Shown here in pieces: positions 47,672-58,202 of a DNA stretch of 64,000 nucleotides (its first letter is position 1; each line of letters begins with the position of its first letter). The stretch is from Mesorhizobium sp. Pch-S (lineage in GTDB: Bacteria; Pseudomonadota; Alphaproteobacteria; Rhizobiales; Rhizobiaceae): NCBI RefSeq assembly GCF_004136315.1, contig NZ_CP029562.1, positions 2,795,501 to 2,859,500 on the forward strand, written 5' to 3'. The position numbers and the translations under genes are program-made. Below the pieces are notes generated by a model that worked only from the letters and a program-made list of their open reading frames with translations, did no database searches and was not told the origin of the DNA.

Positions 47672-49066
47672 ATGGCCGTTACCGTTTCCAACAACACGGG
47701 CGATACAGTCGCCAATCCGATGGCTCGTGCTTTCCGCGAGGCAATCTATGCCGGCCTCGTCGCATTTGGGCTTTTCGTTCTGCTCATTGGCCTGAGGACC
47801 GACCAGAACATCCGCAACGAACTGGTGCTCATCCAGCGCTGGGGGCTGCTTGCTATCGTGGTGGGCATTACCGCGCTCGGCCGGTTCCTCTACGTGGCCT
47901 TCGCCATACCGGCGATGGAGCGCGCCAAGGCGGAGAAAGCGGCTGCGCCCGCCGCTGCCGCCGAGCCAGGGTTCGTTCGCCGCAATTTCAACTCACTCGG
48001 CATTGCCGCTCTGGTGCTCTATCCCATCCTGGTGGTGTCGCTGGTCGGGTTCCAGAGCTCCCTGAAATGGGTCGACAATTTCGGCATCCAGATCCTGATC
48101 TACGTGATGCTGGCATGGGGCCTGAACATCGTCGTCGGCCTCGCCGGCCTGCTCGACCTCGGTTATGTCGCCTTTTATGCGGTTGGCGCCTATGCCTACG
48201 CGCTGCTCGGCACGCATTACGGGCTGTCGTTCTGGATCCTGCTGCCCGCCGCCGGCATCATGGCTGCCTTCTGGGGCATCCTGCTTGGCTTCCCGGTCCT
48301 GCGTCTGCGCGGTGACTATCTTGCCATCGTTACGCTGGCCTTCGGCGAAATCATCCGCCTCGTGCTGATCAATTGGCGCGAGGTCACGAATGGTGCTGCC
48401 GGTATTTCCGGCATCCCCAAGGTTTCGTTCTTCGGCCTGATGTCGTTCAACGTGTCGGACCCGAACTACATCGCCAAGGTGCTGGGCATTGCCCAGTCGG
48501 GCGCCTACTACAAGATCTTCCTGTACTATCTCATCCTGGCCATGGCGCTGGTCACGGCCTTCGTCACCATCCGGCTGCGCCGCATGCCGGTGGGGCGTGC
48601 GTGGGAAGCCTTGCGCGAGGATGAGATCGCCTGCCGCTCGCTCGGCATCAACACCACCACCACCAAGCTCACGGCTTTTGCCACCGGCGCAATGTTCGGC
48701 GGGTTCGCTGGCTCCTTCTTCGCCGCCCGGCAAGGCTTCGTATCGCCGGAATCCTTCGTCTTCATCGAATCGGCTATCATCCTGGCGATCGTGGTGCTGG
48801 GTGGCATGGGTTCGCTCGGCGGCATCGCGGTCGCTGCGGTCGTGATGATCGGCGGCACCGAGATCCTGCGTGAACTGGATTTCCTCAAAGTGGTGTTCGG
48901 GCCGGACTTCACACCTGAACTCTACCGCATGCTCCTGTTCGGCATGGCCATGGTCATCGTCATGTTGTGGAAGCCACGCGGCTTCGTCGGCAGTCGCGAA
49001 CCGACCGCGTTCCTCAAGGAACGAAAAGCGGTTTCAAGTTCCTTCACCAAGGAAGGACACGGCTGA
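47672..49066 (+). CDS. livM: Branched-chain amino acid ABC permease LivM
   Basis: Second inner-membrane permease, 464 aa, longer than minimal LivM (about 320) because of an N-terminal extension of about 130 residues with extra helices (AIYAGLVAFGLFVLLIGL, LLAIVVGITALGRFLYVAFAI). The core reads GLNIVVGLAGLLDLGYVAFYAVGAYAYALL, PVLRLRGDYLAIVTLAFGEIIRLVLINWREVTNGAAGI, and WEALREDEIACRSLGINTTTTKLTAFATGAMFGGFAGSFFA. The extension is common in E. coli-like and rhizobial LivM. Its stop overlaps the livG start by one base. Confidence 0.95.
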   Translation: MAVTVSNNTGDTVANPMARAFREAIYAGLVAFGLFVLLIGLRTDQNIRNELVLIQRWGLLAIVVGITALGRFLYVAFAIPAMERAKAEKAAAPAAAAEPGFVRRNFNSLGIAALVLYPILVVSLVGFQSSLKWVDNFGIQILIYVMLAWGLNIVVGLAGLLDLGYVAFYAVGAYAYALLGTHYGLSFWILLPAAGIMAAFWGILLGFPVLRLRGDYLAIVTLAFGEIIRLVLINWREVTNGAAGISGIPKVSFFGLMSFNVSDPNYIAKVLGIAQSGAYYKIFLYYLILAMALVTAFVTIRLRRMPVGRAWEALREDEIACRSLGINTTTTKLTAFATGAMFGGFAGSFFAARQGFVSPESFVFIESAIILAIVVLGGMGSLGGIAVAAVVMIGGTEILRELDFLKVVFGPDFTPELYRMLLFGMAMVIVMLWKPRGFVGSREPTAFLKERKAVSSSFTKEGHG

Positions 49067-50682
49067 TGGATGCGAGCTCCGCCATGAACAAGACGCTTCT
49101 TCAGGTCGAGCACCTGTCGATGAAATTCGGCGGCCTGGTCGCCATCGGCGATCTGTCCTTCGAGGCCCGGCGCGGCGAGATCACCGCGCTGATCGGTCCG
49201 AACGGCGCCGGCAAGACGACGGTGTTCAATTGCATCACCGGTTTCTACAAGCCGACCGAGGGCATGATACGCTTCACCGGTCACGGTGGTTCGGAATTCC
49301 TGCTCGAACGCATGCCGGACTTCCAGATCACCGCCAAGGCAAAGGTCGCCCGCACCTTCCAGAACATCCGCCTGTTTTCGGGCATGACGGTTCTGGAAAA
49401 CCTGCTGGTCGCCCAGCACAACAAGCTGATGAAGGCGTCGGGCTATACGATCGTCGGCCTGCTCGGCCTCGGCAATTACCGCCGCGTGTCGGGTGAATCG
49501 GTCGAACTGGCCAAGCACTGGCTTGAAAAGGCCGACCTCATGGATCGCGCCGACGATCCCGCCGGCGACCTGCCCTATGGCGCACAGCGCCGCCTCGAGA
49601 TCGCCCGTGCCATGTGCACCGGTCCGGAACTGCTCTGCCTCGACGAACCCGCAGCCGGTCTCAATCCGAAGGAATCGCTGGCGCTCAACGATCTGCTTCT
49701 GGACATCAAGAACAGCACCGGCACGTCGATCCTGCTCATCGAGCACGACATGTCGGTGGTGATGCAGATTTCCGATCACATCGTGGTGCTGGAGTATGGC
49801 CGCAAGATCTCCGATGGCGATCCGGCTTTTGTGCGCTCCGATCCCAAGGTCATCGCCGCCTATCTCGGCGTCGACGACGAAGAGGTCGAGACCGTGCTCA
49901 CCGACGTCGGCGATGAGAACATCATCGAACAGCTCGAGGCGCACCCCGATACCGCGCATGGGCCAGGCACATCCGCTTCGATGATGGCCGGTCCGATCAG
50001 CGAGACGATCGACCATGTCGAAGGCGAGCGGGTGACCGTTTCCAAGGGGGCATCGAAGGCCGCGCTGGTGGAGGCACGGGCCAATGTCGCCTCGGAAGCT
50101 GCTGCGGCGAGTGCCAAGGCATCCAGAGGCAAGCCGGCGAAAAGTGCCGGTTCAGCGAAATCCGCAGGCAAGGTCGGCGGGAAGACCGCTGCCAGGCCAG
50201 AGGCCGCGAAGTCGATGGCTGTCGCAGCCACACCTGCAGCCAAGACCACGAAACCTGCAGCGTCGGCAAAAGCGACTGCAGCAGCACCTGCAGCCAAGTC
50301 AGCAAAAGCGCCGGCGGCCAAGCCGGCTGCTGCGGCGAAACCGGCAGCCGGTATATCCAACCGTCTCTCGGCACCGCGCGGCGGCAAGGCCGACAACCTG
50401 ACCCGCATCAAGGGCGTCGGCTCGGTCAACGAAAAGAAGCTGAACGACCACGGCATATATCATTTCGACCAGATCGCTGCCTGGAAGAAGGCCGACGTCG
50501 TCGCGGCGGAAGCCTATCTCGCCTTTGACGGGCGCATTGCCCGCGAAGACTGGATCGGCCAGGCAAAACTGCTCGCCAAGGGCAGCGAAACGGAGTTCTC
50601 GCGTCGCGTCGATGCGGGCGATGTGCCAACCAGCCATGCGTCGGCAAAGTCCGCAGCGGCCAAGCGCGGAGGACGTAAGTGA
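49066..50682 (+). CDS. livG: LivG ATPase fused to Ala/Lys linker and H3TH-like domain
   Basis: ATPase of the Liv importer, 538 aa instead of the usual 255-295. Residues 8-272 are a normal LivG: Walker [10 protein letters not shown] (44-52), TFQNIRLF, signature LPYGAQRR (169-176), Walker [14 protein letters not shown] and EHD (H227). Residues 330-435 are a low-complexity linker of Ala, Lys, Ser and Pro. Residues 440-518 ([35 protein letters not shown] ... [20 protein letters not shown]) match the helix-hairpin-helix-like, COG3743-type domain that also ends rhizobial NuoE proteins. ATG 49066 overlaps the livM stop; livF overlaps the end. Confidence 0.9.
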   Translation: MDASSAMNKTLLQVEHLSMKFGGLVAIGDLSFEARRGEITALIGPNGAGKTTVFNCITGFYKPTEGMIRFTGHGGSEFLLERMPDFQITAKAKVARTFQNIRLFSGMTVLENLLVAQHNKLMKASGYTIVGLLGLGNYRRVSGESVELAKHWLEKADLMDRADDPAGDLPYGAQRRLEIARAMCTGPELLCLDEPAAGLNPKESLALNDLLLDIKNSTGTSILLIEHDMSVVMQISDHIVVLEYGRKISDGDPAFVRSDPKVIAAYLGVDDEEVETVLTDVGDENIIEQLEAHPDTAHGPGTSASMMAGPISETIDHVEGERVTVSKGASKAALVEARANVASEAAAASAKASRGKPAKSAGSAKSAGKVGGKTAARPEAAKSMAVAATPAAKTTKPAASAKATAAAPAAKSAKAPAAKPAAAAKPAAGISNRLSAPRGGKADNLTRIKGVGSVNEKKLNDHGIYHFDQIAAWKKADVVAAEAYLAFDGRIAREDWIGQAKLLAKGSETEFSRRVDAGDVPTSHASAKSAAAKRGGRK

Positions 50683-51410
50683 TGGCCGGTGCACCGCTGC
50701 TCGATATCAAGGGCGTCCACACCTACTACGGCAACATCCGCGCGCTGAACGGCGTCAATGTCAGCGTCAACGAGGGCGAGATCGTCGCTTTGATCGGTGC
50801 CAACGGTGCCGGCAAGTCGACGCTGATGATGACCGTCTTCGGCGCACCGCGGGCGCGGACCGGAACGATCACCTTCGCCGGCACCGACATCACGCAGATG
50901 CCGACGCATGAGATCGCCAGGCTGCGCATCGCGCAGTCGCCGGAAGGCCGACGCATCTTCCCGCGCATGACGGTGATGGAAAACCTGCAGATGGGCGCCA
51001 GCCTCGACAACCTCAAATATTACAGCGAGGACGTCGAGAAGGTCTTCACCCTGTTCCCCCGCCTCAAGGAGCGTATCAGCCAGCGCGGCGGCACCCTGTC
51101 GGGTGGCGAGCAGCAGATGCTGTCGATCGGGCGCGCGTTGATGGCGCGGCCGAAACTGCTTTTGCTGGATGAACCATCGCTCGGTCTTGCGCCGCTGATC
51201 GTCAAGCAGATCTTCGACGCTATTCGCGAGCTCAACCGCACGCAGGGATTGACGGTATTCCTGGTCGAGCAGAACGCCTTCGGCGCGCTGAAGCTCGCCA
51301 CGCGTGGCTATGTCATGGTGAACGGCAATGTCACCATGAGCGGCAGCGGCAAGGACCTGCTCGCCAATCCGGAAGTCCGCGCCGCCTATCTCGAAGGCGG
51401 ACATCACTAA
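50682..51410 (+). CDS. livF: Branched-chain amino acid ABC ATPase LivF
   Basis: Second ATPase of the Liv importer, 242 aa, single domain of standard size. IKGVHTYYGNIRALNGVNVSVNEGEIVALIGANGAGKST gives Walker A, then QSPEGRRIFPRMTVMENL, the signature LSGGEQQMLSIGRALM and Walker B LLLLDEPSLGLAP, and EQN at the H-loop position. ATG at 50682 overlaps the livG stop by one base (TGATG) with AGGA upstream. It has none of the extension found on LivG. Confidence 0.96.
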   Translation: MAGAPLLDIKGVHTYYGNIRALNGVNVSVNEGEIVALIGANGAGKSTLMMTVFGAPRARTGTITFAGTDITQMPTHEIARLRIAQSPEGRRIFPRMTVMENLQMGASLDNLKYYSEDVEKVFTLFPRLKERISQRGGTLSGGEQQMLSIGRALMARPKLLLLDEPSLGLAPLIVKQIFDAIRELNRTQGLTVFLVEQNAFGALKLATRGYVMVNGNVTMSGSGKDLLANPEVRAAYLEGGHH

Positions 51411-51424
51411 GGGGGGTCTTCATC

Positions 51425-51772
51425 ATGCAAGGCATCATCTATGAAGAAGCCTCCGTCTGGCAGTTCTTCTTCGTCACCTGCCTGTTGGGCGGATGGGCAG
51501 CCTGGATGACAGGCAGGGCCTGTGCGCAGACATGGCGGACGCGGCCGATGCTGTTCGTCTACATTCTGGGCCTGGGGCTTGGCGTGCGGTTCATCCATCA
51601 CGCTCTTTTCGAGGGCACGATGTTCACGCTGCAGTTCTATGTCGTCGACACGATCGTGCTGATGGTGCTGGCTTTTCTCGGCTACCAGTATACCCGCACC
51701 AACCAAATGGTGTCGCAGTATAGCTGGCTATACGAAAAGGTTTCGCCGCTCAGCTGGAAGGCGAAAGGCTGA
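51425..51772 (+). CDS. DUF6867-type membrane protein of the liv cluster
   Basis: Small membrane protein of 115 aa with three predicted helices (WQFFFVTCLLGGWAAWMTG; MLFVYILGLGLGVRFIHHALF; QFYVVDTIVLMVLAFLGYQY). It starts 14 bp after livF, and a gene of this kind between livF and the binding protein is usual in rhizobial liv clusters. The role is unknown; it may be an accessory subunit of the importer. Confidence 0.82.
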   Translation: MQGIIYEEASVWQFFFVTCLLGGWAAWMTGRACAQTWRTRPMLFVYILGLGLGVRFIHHALFEGTMFTLQFYVVDTIVLMVLAFLGYQYTRTNQMVSQYSWLYEKVSPLSWKAKG

Positions 51773-51908
51773 TGTTTTTGACTCACGCGCTTCGAACAAG
51801 AATCGGCGTGACAAGGCCTTAAAATGAGGCAAAGTACGTTTTCTGCGATTGGGGTGGGCATCGCGTGAAAACTCTATCCTCGCCCGCCCGGTAAATGGGA
51901 GCGTTTCA

Positions 51909-53030
51909 ATGAAAAAATCACTTTTGTCCGCCGTGGCCCTGACCGCGCTGCTCGCGTTCAGCGGCAGCGCGTGGGCTGACCTTCAGATTGCCGTTGGTGC
52001 CCCGATCACTGGCCCCAATGCTGCCTTCGGTGCGCAGCTGCAGAAGGGTGCAGAAATGGCCATCGCCGAGATCAATGCGGCCGGTGGTATCAATGGCGAG
52101 CAGGTCAAGCTTTCGGTCGGCGACGACGTCTCCGATCCGAAGCAGGGTATTTCGGTTGCCAACAAGTTCGTCGCCGACGGTGTCAAGTTCGTGGTCGGCC
52201 ACTTCAACTCGGGCGTGTCGATCCCGGCCTCGGAAGTGTATGCCGAGAACGGTATCGTCGAAGTGACGCCTGCTGCCACCAACCCGGTCTTCACCGAACG
52301 CGGCCTGTGGAACGTGTTCCGCACCTGCGGCCGTGACGACCAGCAGGGCGGCATCGCCGGCGCCTACATCGCCAAGAACTTCAAGGATGGCAAGATCGCG
52401 GTCATCCACGACAAGACCCCTTATGGCCAGGGCCTCGCTGACGAAACCAAGAAGGCGATGAATGCCGCGGGCGTCAAGGAAGTCATGTATGAAGGCGTCA
52501 ACGTCGGCGACAAGGACTTCTCCGCTCTGATCGCCAAGATGAAGGAAGCCGGCGTCACCCTGATCTACTGGGGCGGCCTGCACACCGAGGCCGGCCTGAT
52601 CATCCGCCAGTCGACCGACCAGGGCCTGAAGGCACCTCTGATGTCGGGTGACGGCATCGTCTCGAACGAGCTGGCTTCGATCGCGGGCGATGCAGTGGCA
52701 GGCACGCTGAACACCTTCGGCGCCGATCCTCGCCTCAACCCGGCCAACAACGACCTGGTTGCGAAGTTCCGCGCCCAGGGCTTCGAGCCGGAAGCCTACA
52801 CGCTGTACTCCTATGCCTCAGTGCAGGTGATCGCTCAGGCAGCAGCTGCTGCCAAGTCGAACGATCCCAAGGAAGTCGCCAAGGCTCTGCATGAGAAGGG
52901 TCCGTTCAAGACCGTTCTCGGCGAACTCTCCTATGACGAAAAGGGCGACCCCAAGCTTCCGGGCTACGTGATGTACATCTGGAAGAAGGGCGACGACGGC
53001 AAGTACACCTACGTGCCGAAGGTCGACTGA
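51909..53030 (+). CDS. livK: Branched-chain amino acid binding protein (LivK/LivJ)
   Basis: Periplasmic binding protein of 373 aa. The signal peptide [23 protein letters not shown] is followed by [99 protein letters not shown]. This is close to the canonical LIV-binding proteins. ATG at 51909 is placed by the signal peptide. A 136-bp gap before it may hold its own promoter, so it could be made in excess over the membrane parts. A strong terminator follows. Confidence 0.96.
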   Translation: MKKSLLSAVALTALLAFSGSAWADLQIAVGAPITGPNAAFGAQLQKGAEMAIAEINAAGGINGEQVKLSVGDDVSDPKQGISVANKFVADGVKFVVGHFNSGVSIPASEVYAENGIVEVTPAATNPVFTERGLWNVFRTCGRDDQQGGIAGAYIAKNFKDGKIAVIHDKTPYGQGLADETKKAMNAAGVKEVMYEGVNVGDKDFSALIAKMKEAGVTLIYWGGLHTEAGLIIRQSTDQGLKAPLMSGDGIVSNELASIAGDAVAGTLNTFGADPRLNPANNDLVAKFRAQGFEPEAYTLYSYASVQVIAQAAAAAKSNDPKEVAKALHEKGPFKTVLGELSYDEKGDPKLPGYVMYIWKKGDDGKYTYVPKVD

Positions 53031-53051
53031 TCTCCGGTTCAGTTGCTCATG

Positions 53052-53087
53052 AAAATGCCCGGCGCCAGGCGCCGGGCATTTTCTTTT
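53052..53087 (+). terminator. Rho-independent terminator after livK
   Basis: AAAATGCCCGGCGCC pairs with GGCGCCGGGCATTTT around one central base (working loop about five bases), followed by CTTTT. It begins 21 bp after the stop. The rest of the gap to 53330 shows no other feature except a TAGAGCGTTTCCG fragment near 53301 resembling the edge of the long intergenic repeat. Confidence 0.9.
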
Positions 53088-53330
53088 CCGGTTTTGACTT
53101 GTTCAGAAAACCACCCGGTCCGGGTCCTTTTGCGGGTACGATTATCTCGCGTTCCTTGACCTGGATGACGTAGCGGAATTTTCGACCGCTTTCCTGTTTT
53201 TCAGCACCTCTGCTGCCTGATCCGTATTCATTTTGGAAGAGTGCTTATTTTAGTTGCACTGCAGCATTTTCCCGCTAATCATGCGCCCGCCTTTCTTCCC
53301 TAGAGCGTTTCCGATTTTGGAGCATCCCAC

Positions 53331-56300
53331 TTGGCAATCACGAAGATTCTTGTCGCCAACCGTTCCGAGATCGCCATCCGCGTGTTTCGCGCGGCGAACG
53401 AGCTGGGGCTCAAAACGGTGGCGATCTGGGCGGAAGAAGACAAATACTCGCTGCATCGCTTCAAGGCCGATGAAAGCTACCAGGTCGGTCGCGGCCCCTG
53501 GCTCGCCAAGGACATGGGTCCGATCGAAAGTTACCTTTCGATCGATGAGGTGATCCGGGTCGCCAAGCTCTCCGGGGCCGATGCCATCCACCCCGGCTAC
53601 GGCCTTTTGTCCGAAAGTCCGGAATTCGCCGAAGCCTGCGTGGAAAACGGCATCACCTTCATCGGCCCGAAGCCGGAAACGATGCGTCGTCTCGGCAACA
53701 AGGTGGCGGCGCGCAACCTCGCCATCGAGGTCGGCGTGCCCGTTGTACCGGCTACCGATCCGCTGCCGGAGGATGCCGAGGAAATCAAGAAGCAGGCCAA
53801 GGCGATCGGCTATCCGGTGATGCTGAAAGCCTCCTGGGGAGGCGGCGGGCGCGGCATGCGCGCAATCCGCAGCGAAGCCGACCTCATCCGTGAGGTGACG
53901 GAGGGCAAGCGCGAAGCCAAGGCAGCTTTCGGCAAGGATGAAGTCTATCTCGAAAAGCTGATCGAGCGGGCTCGCCATGTCGAGGTGCAGATCCTCGGCG
54001 ACACGCATCGCAACGCTGTCCATCTGTTCGAGCGCGACTGCTCGATCCAACGGCGCAACCAGAAGGTCGTGGAGCGCGCGCCGGCACCCTATCTCAGCAA
54101 TGAGCTGCGGCAGGAGCTTTGCGGTTATGCGCTGAAGATCGCCAACGAGACCAGCTACATCGGTGCCGGCACGGTCGAATTCCTGCAGGATGCCGATAGC
54201 GGCAAGTTCTACTTCATCGAGGTCAATCCGCGTATCCAGGTGGAGCATACCGTCACCGAACAGGTGACCGGCATCGATATCGTCAAGGCGCAGATCCACA
54301 TCCTCGACGGCTTCGCCATCGGCACGCCGGAATCGGGCGTGCCGGCGCAGAAGGATATCCGGCTGAACGGCCATGCCCTGCAGTGCCGCATCACGACCGA
54401 GGACCCAGAGCAGAACTTCATTCCCGACTATGGCCGCATCACCGCCTATCGCGGCGCCACCGGCTTCGGCATCCGGCTCGACGGCGGCACGGCCTATTCC
54501 GGCGCGGTCATCACCCGCTACTACGATCCGCTGTCGAGAAGGTCACGGCCTGGGCGCCGACCTCGGATGAGGCGATCTCGCGCATGAACCGCGCCTTGCG
54601 CGAGTTCCGCATTCGCGGTGTGGCGACCAATCTGACGTTTCTCGAAGCGATCATCAATCACCCGAGCTTCGCCGACAACTCCTACACGACGAAGTTCATC
54701 GATTCGACGCCGGAACTGTTCGCGCAGGTCAAGCGCCAGGACCGCGCCACCAAGCTGCTCAACTACCTGGCCGACGTGACCGTCAACGGCCATCCCGAGA
54801 CGCGTGGCCGACCGAAGCCCAACCCGGATGCGGCTGCGCCGGTGATCCCGTGGTTCACCGCTCCGATCCCCGACGGCAGCAAGCAGAAGCTCGACCAGCT
54901 TGGCCCCGAAGGCTTCGCCAGATGGATGCGGGCGCAAAGCCAGGTTCTGGTCACCGATACGACCATGCGCGACGGCCATCAGTCATTGCTGGCGACACGC
55001 ATGCGCACGCACGACATTGCCCGCATCGCGGGAACCTATGCGCGTGCCCTGCCGCAGCTCCTGTCGCTCGAATGCTGGGGCGGCGCCACCTTCGACGTGG
55101 CCATGCGCTTCCTGACCGAGGATCCGTGGGAGCGCTTGTCGCTGGTGCGCGAGAGGGCGCCGAACATCCTGCTGCAGATGCTGCTGCGCGGTGCCAACGG
55201 CGTCGGCTACACCAACTACCCCGACAATGTGGTGCAGCATTTCGTCAAGCAGGCCGCGGAAGGTGGCATTGACCTGTTCCGTGTCTTCGACTGCCTGAAC
55301 TGGGTCGAGAACATGCGCGTCGCCATGGACGCGGTCGGTGCCGAGGGCAAGCTGATCGAAGCGGCGATGTGCTATACCGGCGACATCCTCGATCCGAACA
55401 GGGCCAAATACAGCCTGAACTACTATGTCGGCCTGGCCAAGGACCTGGAAGCGGCGGGCGCTCATATCATTGCCGTCAAGGACATGGCCGGCCTGCTGAA
55501 GCCGGCGGCCGCCCGTGTGTTGTTCAAGGCGCTGCGCGAAGCGACCGATCTGCCGATCCATTTCCATACGCACGACACCTCCGGCCTGTCGGCCGCAACC
55601 GTGCTGGCGGCAGTGGAGAGCGGCGTCGACGCCATCGACGCCGCCATGGACGCCTTCTCCGGCAACACCTCGCAGCCTTGCCTGGGTTCCGTCGTCGAGG
55701 CACTGAAGGGTACCGACCGCGACCCAGGTCTCGACCCGAAGTGGATTCGCAAGATCTCGTTCTATTGGGAAGCGGTGCGCAACCAGTATGCCGCCTTCGA
55801 GAGCGACCTCAAGGGACCGGCCTCGGAGGTCTATCTGCACGAGATGCCCGGCGGGCAATTCACCAACCTCAAGGAACAGGCGCGCTCGCTTGGGCTGGAA
55901 ACGCGCTGGCACGAGGTGGCGCAGGCCTATCATGACGTCAACCTGATGTTCGGCGATATCGTCAAGGTGACACCGTCTTCGAAGGTCGTCGGCGACATGG
56001 CGCTGATGATGGTCAGCCAGGACCTCACGGTGGCCGATGTCGAGAACCCGGCCAAGGATATCGCTTTCCCGGATTCCGTCGTTTCGATGCTGCGCGGCGA
56101 TCTCGGCCAGTCGCCTGGGGGCTGGCCCGAGGCCCTGCAGAAGAAGGCGCTGAAAGGCGACAAGCCGATCACCGTGCGCCCTGGCTCACTGCTCAAGCCG
56201 GCCGACCTGAAGAAGAGCCGCAAGGAGATCGAGGAAAAGCTCGGTCGCAAGCTGCCCGAGAACGAGTTCGCTTCCTGGCTGATGTATCCGAAGGTGTTCT

Positions 56301-56788
56301 CCGATTTCGCTGCCGCCCAGGAAACCTATGGTCCGGTCAGCGTGTTGCCGACGCCAACCTACTTCTACGGCATGAAGCCGGAGGACGAGGTTTTCGTCGA
56401 CATCGAGAAGGGCAAGACGCTGGTCATCCGCTGCCTCGCGGTCGGCGACACCGACGAAAAAGGCATGGTCACCGTCTTCTTCGAGCTCAACGGGCAGCCG
56501 CGCCGCGTCAAGGTGCCGGACCGGGCGCATGGCGCTTCGAACGGCAAGGCGAGGCCGAAGGCCGAAGCCGGCAACGATTCGCATCTCGGCGCGCCGATGC
56601 CCGGCGTCGTATCGGGCGTGTCGATTTCTGCCGGCCAGAGCGTCAAGGCGGGCGACGTGCTGCTCTCCATCGAAGCGATGAAAATGGAAACGGCACTGCA
56701 TGCAGAGCGTGATGGCGTCGTTGCCGAGGTGCTGGTGAAAGCAGGCGACCAGATCGACGCCAAGGATCTTCTGGTGGTGTTCGGCTGA
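53331..56788 (+). pseudogene. pyc: Pyruvate carboxylase, one-base frameshift
   Basis: Biotin enzyme that carboxylates pyruvate to oxaloacetate. The first frame (TTG at 53331, behind GGAG) covers the biotin-carboxylase domain (ITKILVANRSEIAIRVFRAANELGLKTVAIWAEEDKY; KASWGGGGRGMR; FIEVNPRIQVEHTVTEQVTG). It goes wrong after YYDPL at 54533 and stops at 54587. The second frame resumes at VEKVTAWAPTSDEAISRMNRALREFRIRGVATNLTFLE and holds the carboxyltransferase domain (TTMRDGHQSLLATRMRT) and biotinyl domain (EAMKMETALHAE, end 56788). CTGTCGAG stands where CTGCTCGAG is expected. With one base restored the protein would be 1152 aa, the normal length. Confidence 0.9.
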
Positions 56789-56800
56789 CGCGTCAGCCCG

Positions 56801-56849
56801 ATGCATGACGCCCAAAAATGCGGAGCGGTTTTGGGCGAACGGCATGCAT
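56801..56849. repeat. Palindromic intergenic element (GCCCAAAA type)
   Basis: ATGCATGACGCCCAAAA (56801-56817) pairs with TTTTGGGCG ... CATGCAT (56829-56849), enclosing ATGCGGAGCGG. Similar hairpins occur in many Mesorhizobium intergenic regions. It lies 12 bp after pyc and could also end its transcript. Confidence 0.6.
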
Positions 56850-57012
56850 GACAACAAAAGAGATAAAGCGCGTCGCCTGATCCGCCTCGACGCGCTTTGC
56901 CATTGCTGACAATCAGGCCTTGACCTGTCAGGCCCGGTCGGGCATCGAACCGGCCGGAAAACCGGCTGCCGCTTGCCCGAGTCGTGGCCGCTGAAGAAGA
57001 ATGGAGACCATT

Positions 57013-57273
57013 ATGGCCGACGAAATCACCGAGACCAGCCAGACTGTAGCCGCCGGCCAGTTGCGGGCTCTCATCGAGCGCATCGAGCGTCTCGAGGAAG
57101 AAAAGAAGACGATCGCCGACGACATCAAGGATGTCTATGCGGAAGCCAAGGGCACCGGCTTCGACACCAAGGCAATCCGCGCGATCGTGCGCCTGCGCAA
57201 GCAGGACCAGGCCGAACGGCAGGAAGAGGAATCGATCCTCGACCTCTACAAGGCCGCGCTCGGCATGGTCTGA
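57013..57273 (+). CDS. gapR: GapR nucleoid-associated protein (DUF2312)
   Basis: Small DNA-binding protein of 86 aa that clamps overtwisted DNA and aids replication and transcription in alphaproteobacteria. The sequence [73 protein letters not shown] is almost the family consensus: a long coiled coil (about 8-50) and a terminal helix pair. The ATG at 57013 follows GGAG; an ATG at 57001 in the same frame adds four residues. Single gene between pyc and a convergent SDR gene. Confidence 0.95.
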   Translation: MADEITETSQTVAAGQLRALIERIERLEEEKKTIADDIKDVYAEAKGTGFDTKAIRAIVRLRKQDQAERQEEESILDLYKAALGMV

Positions 57274-57296
57274 TCCGTCCATCGCATCTATTTTGA

Positions 57297-57333
57297 CAAT
57301 CAGAAGAGCCGCAACAAGCGGCTCTTCTGATTG
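57297..57333. terminator. Hairpin between gapR and the SDR gene
   Basis: Perfect 16-bp stem CAATCAGAAGAGCCGC / GCGGCTCTTCTGATTG with loop AACAA, 23 bp after gapR. It lies between convergent genes and likely serves both, although no T-tract follows. Confidence 0.75.
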
Positions 57334-57397
57334 AAGCCGACGGGCAGCCAGCGGACAAGAATTGCCAGGCCGTATCGGTGGCCGCCTACGATGGCTG

Positions 57398-58129
57398 TCA
57401 CCAGGGCGTGCTTCCATCCGGCTCGACGAAGCGGCCGGAAACGGCCTCGTCACCAAGCAGCGCATACTCGACTGGAAGCTTTGCCCCTTCCTCCGGTGTC
57501 ATGAAGCCCGTATGTCCGGTCAGGTCGGTCTTCACATATCCGGGAGCCACCGAGTTCACGACAATCGCCGTATCCTTGAGTTCTGCCGCCAACTGCACCG
57601 TCAGCATGTTGAGCGCCGCCTTCGAGGCGTTGTAGCCAATCAGCCGCGCCGAGTAGTACGGCGACGATGCATCGCTGTTTATCGCAAGCGATCCAAGCGC
57701 CGAAGCCAGGTTGACGATCCGTCCCGCACGTGACCTGCGCAGTAAGGGTAGCATTGCCTGGGTGACGGCCAGAGTGCCGATAAAGTTCGTTTCGACCAGT
57801 CGGCGTGCGGATGTAGTCGAAGCTGTGCTCGGTGGGCCGTCCGCGGCATCGACGATACCGGCGTTGTTCACCAGAATATCCAGTCGGCCGTACTTCTCAT
57901 TGATATGGTCGGCGGCAGCCGTGATGGTCGTCTCGTCGGTCAGATCGAGCTCAATACTTTCGACGGAATGCCCCGTTGAAGACAAATCGGCGGCGGTTCT
58001 TTTACCACGCTCCAGATCGCGGGCTCCGATCAATACGAAAACGCCGGCTTCGATCAACTGACGGGCAATTTCCCGCCCGATACCTTTGTTCGCACCGGTA
58101 ACCAGCGCTATCCGTTGATTGTTCACCAT
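57398..58129 (-). CDS. SDR-family oxidoreductase (carbonyl reductase-like)
   Basis: NAD(P)-dependent short-chain dehydrogenase of 243 aa. The cofactor motif is ALVTGANKGIGREIARQL (TGxxxGIG, residues 10-16), followed by LDILVNNAGI (NNAG) and a catalytic Ser (NLASALGSLA). The YxxxK pair is in YYSARLIGYNASKAALNML (Y-N-A-S-K). The sequence resembles plant and fungal-type carbonyl reductases active on xenobiotic carbonyls. It diverges from a TetR gene with a perfect palindrome between them, so it is probably a TetR-repressed, ligand-induced enzyme. ATG at 58129 follows GGAAGACC. Confidence 0.92.
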   Translation of the reverse strand: MVNNQRIALVTGANKGIGREIARQLIEAGVFVLIGARDLERGKRTAADLSSTGHSVESIELDLTDETTITAAADHINEKYGRLDILVNNAGIVDAADGPPSTASTTSARRLVETNFIGTLAVTQAMLPLLRRSRAGRIVNLASALGSLAINSDASSPYYSARLIGYNASKAALNMLTVQLAAELKDTAIVVNSVAPGYVKTDLTGHTGFMTPEEGAKLPVEYALLGDEAVSGRFVEPDGSTPW

Positions 58130-58173
58130 AAGGTCTTCCTTGTTGACCTGATCAAGATTGATGCCAAATATAT

Positions 58174-58187
58174 GAAGGATCCTTCAC
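58174..58187. promoter_or_regulatory. TetR-type operator between SDR and tetR genes
   Basis: TGAAGGATCCTTCA, a perfect 14-bp palindrome, 45 bp from the SDR start and 16 bp from the TetR start. The position lets one bound dimer repress both divergent genes. Confidence 0.7.
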
Positions 58188-58202
58188 GTTGAGGATTCGC
58201 TT

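Noticed and set aside
49066..50682. Possibility that the LivG extension is a separate gene read through a missed stop
   Set aside because: The frame is continuous with no start or ribosome site at the domain boundary, and livF overlaps the end of the extended frame, so the fusion is the natural reading.
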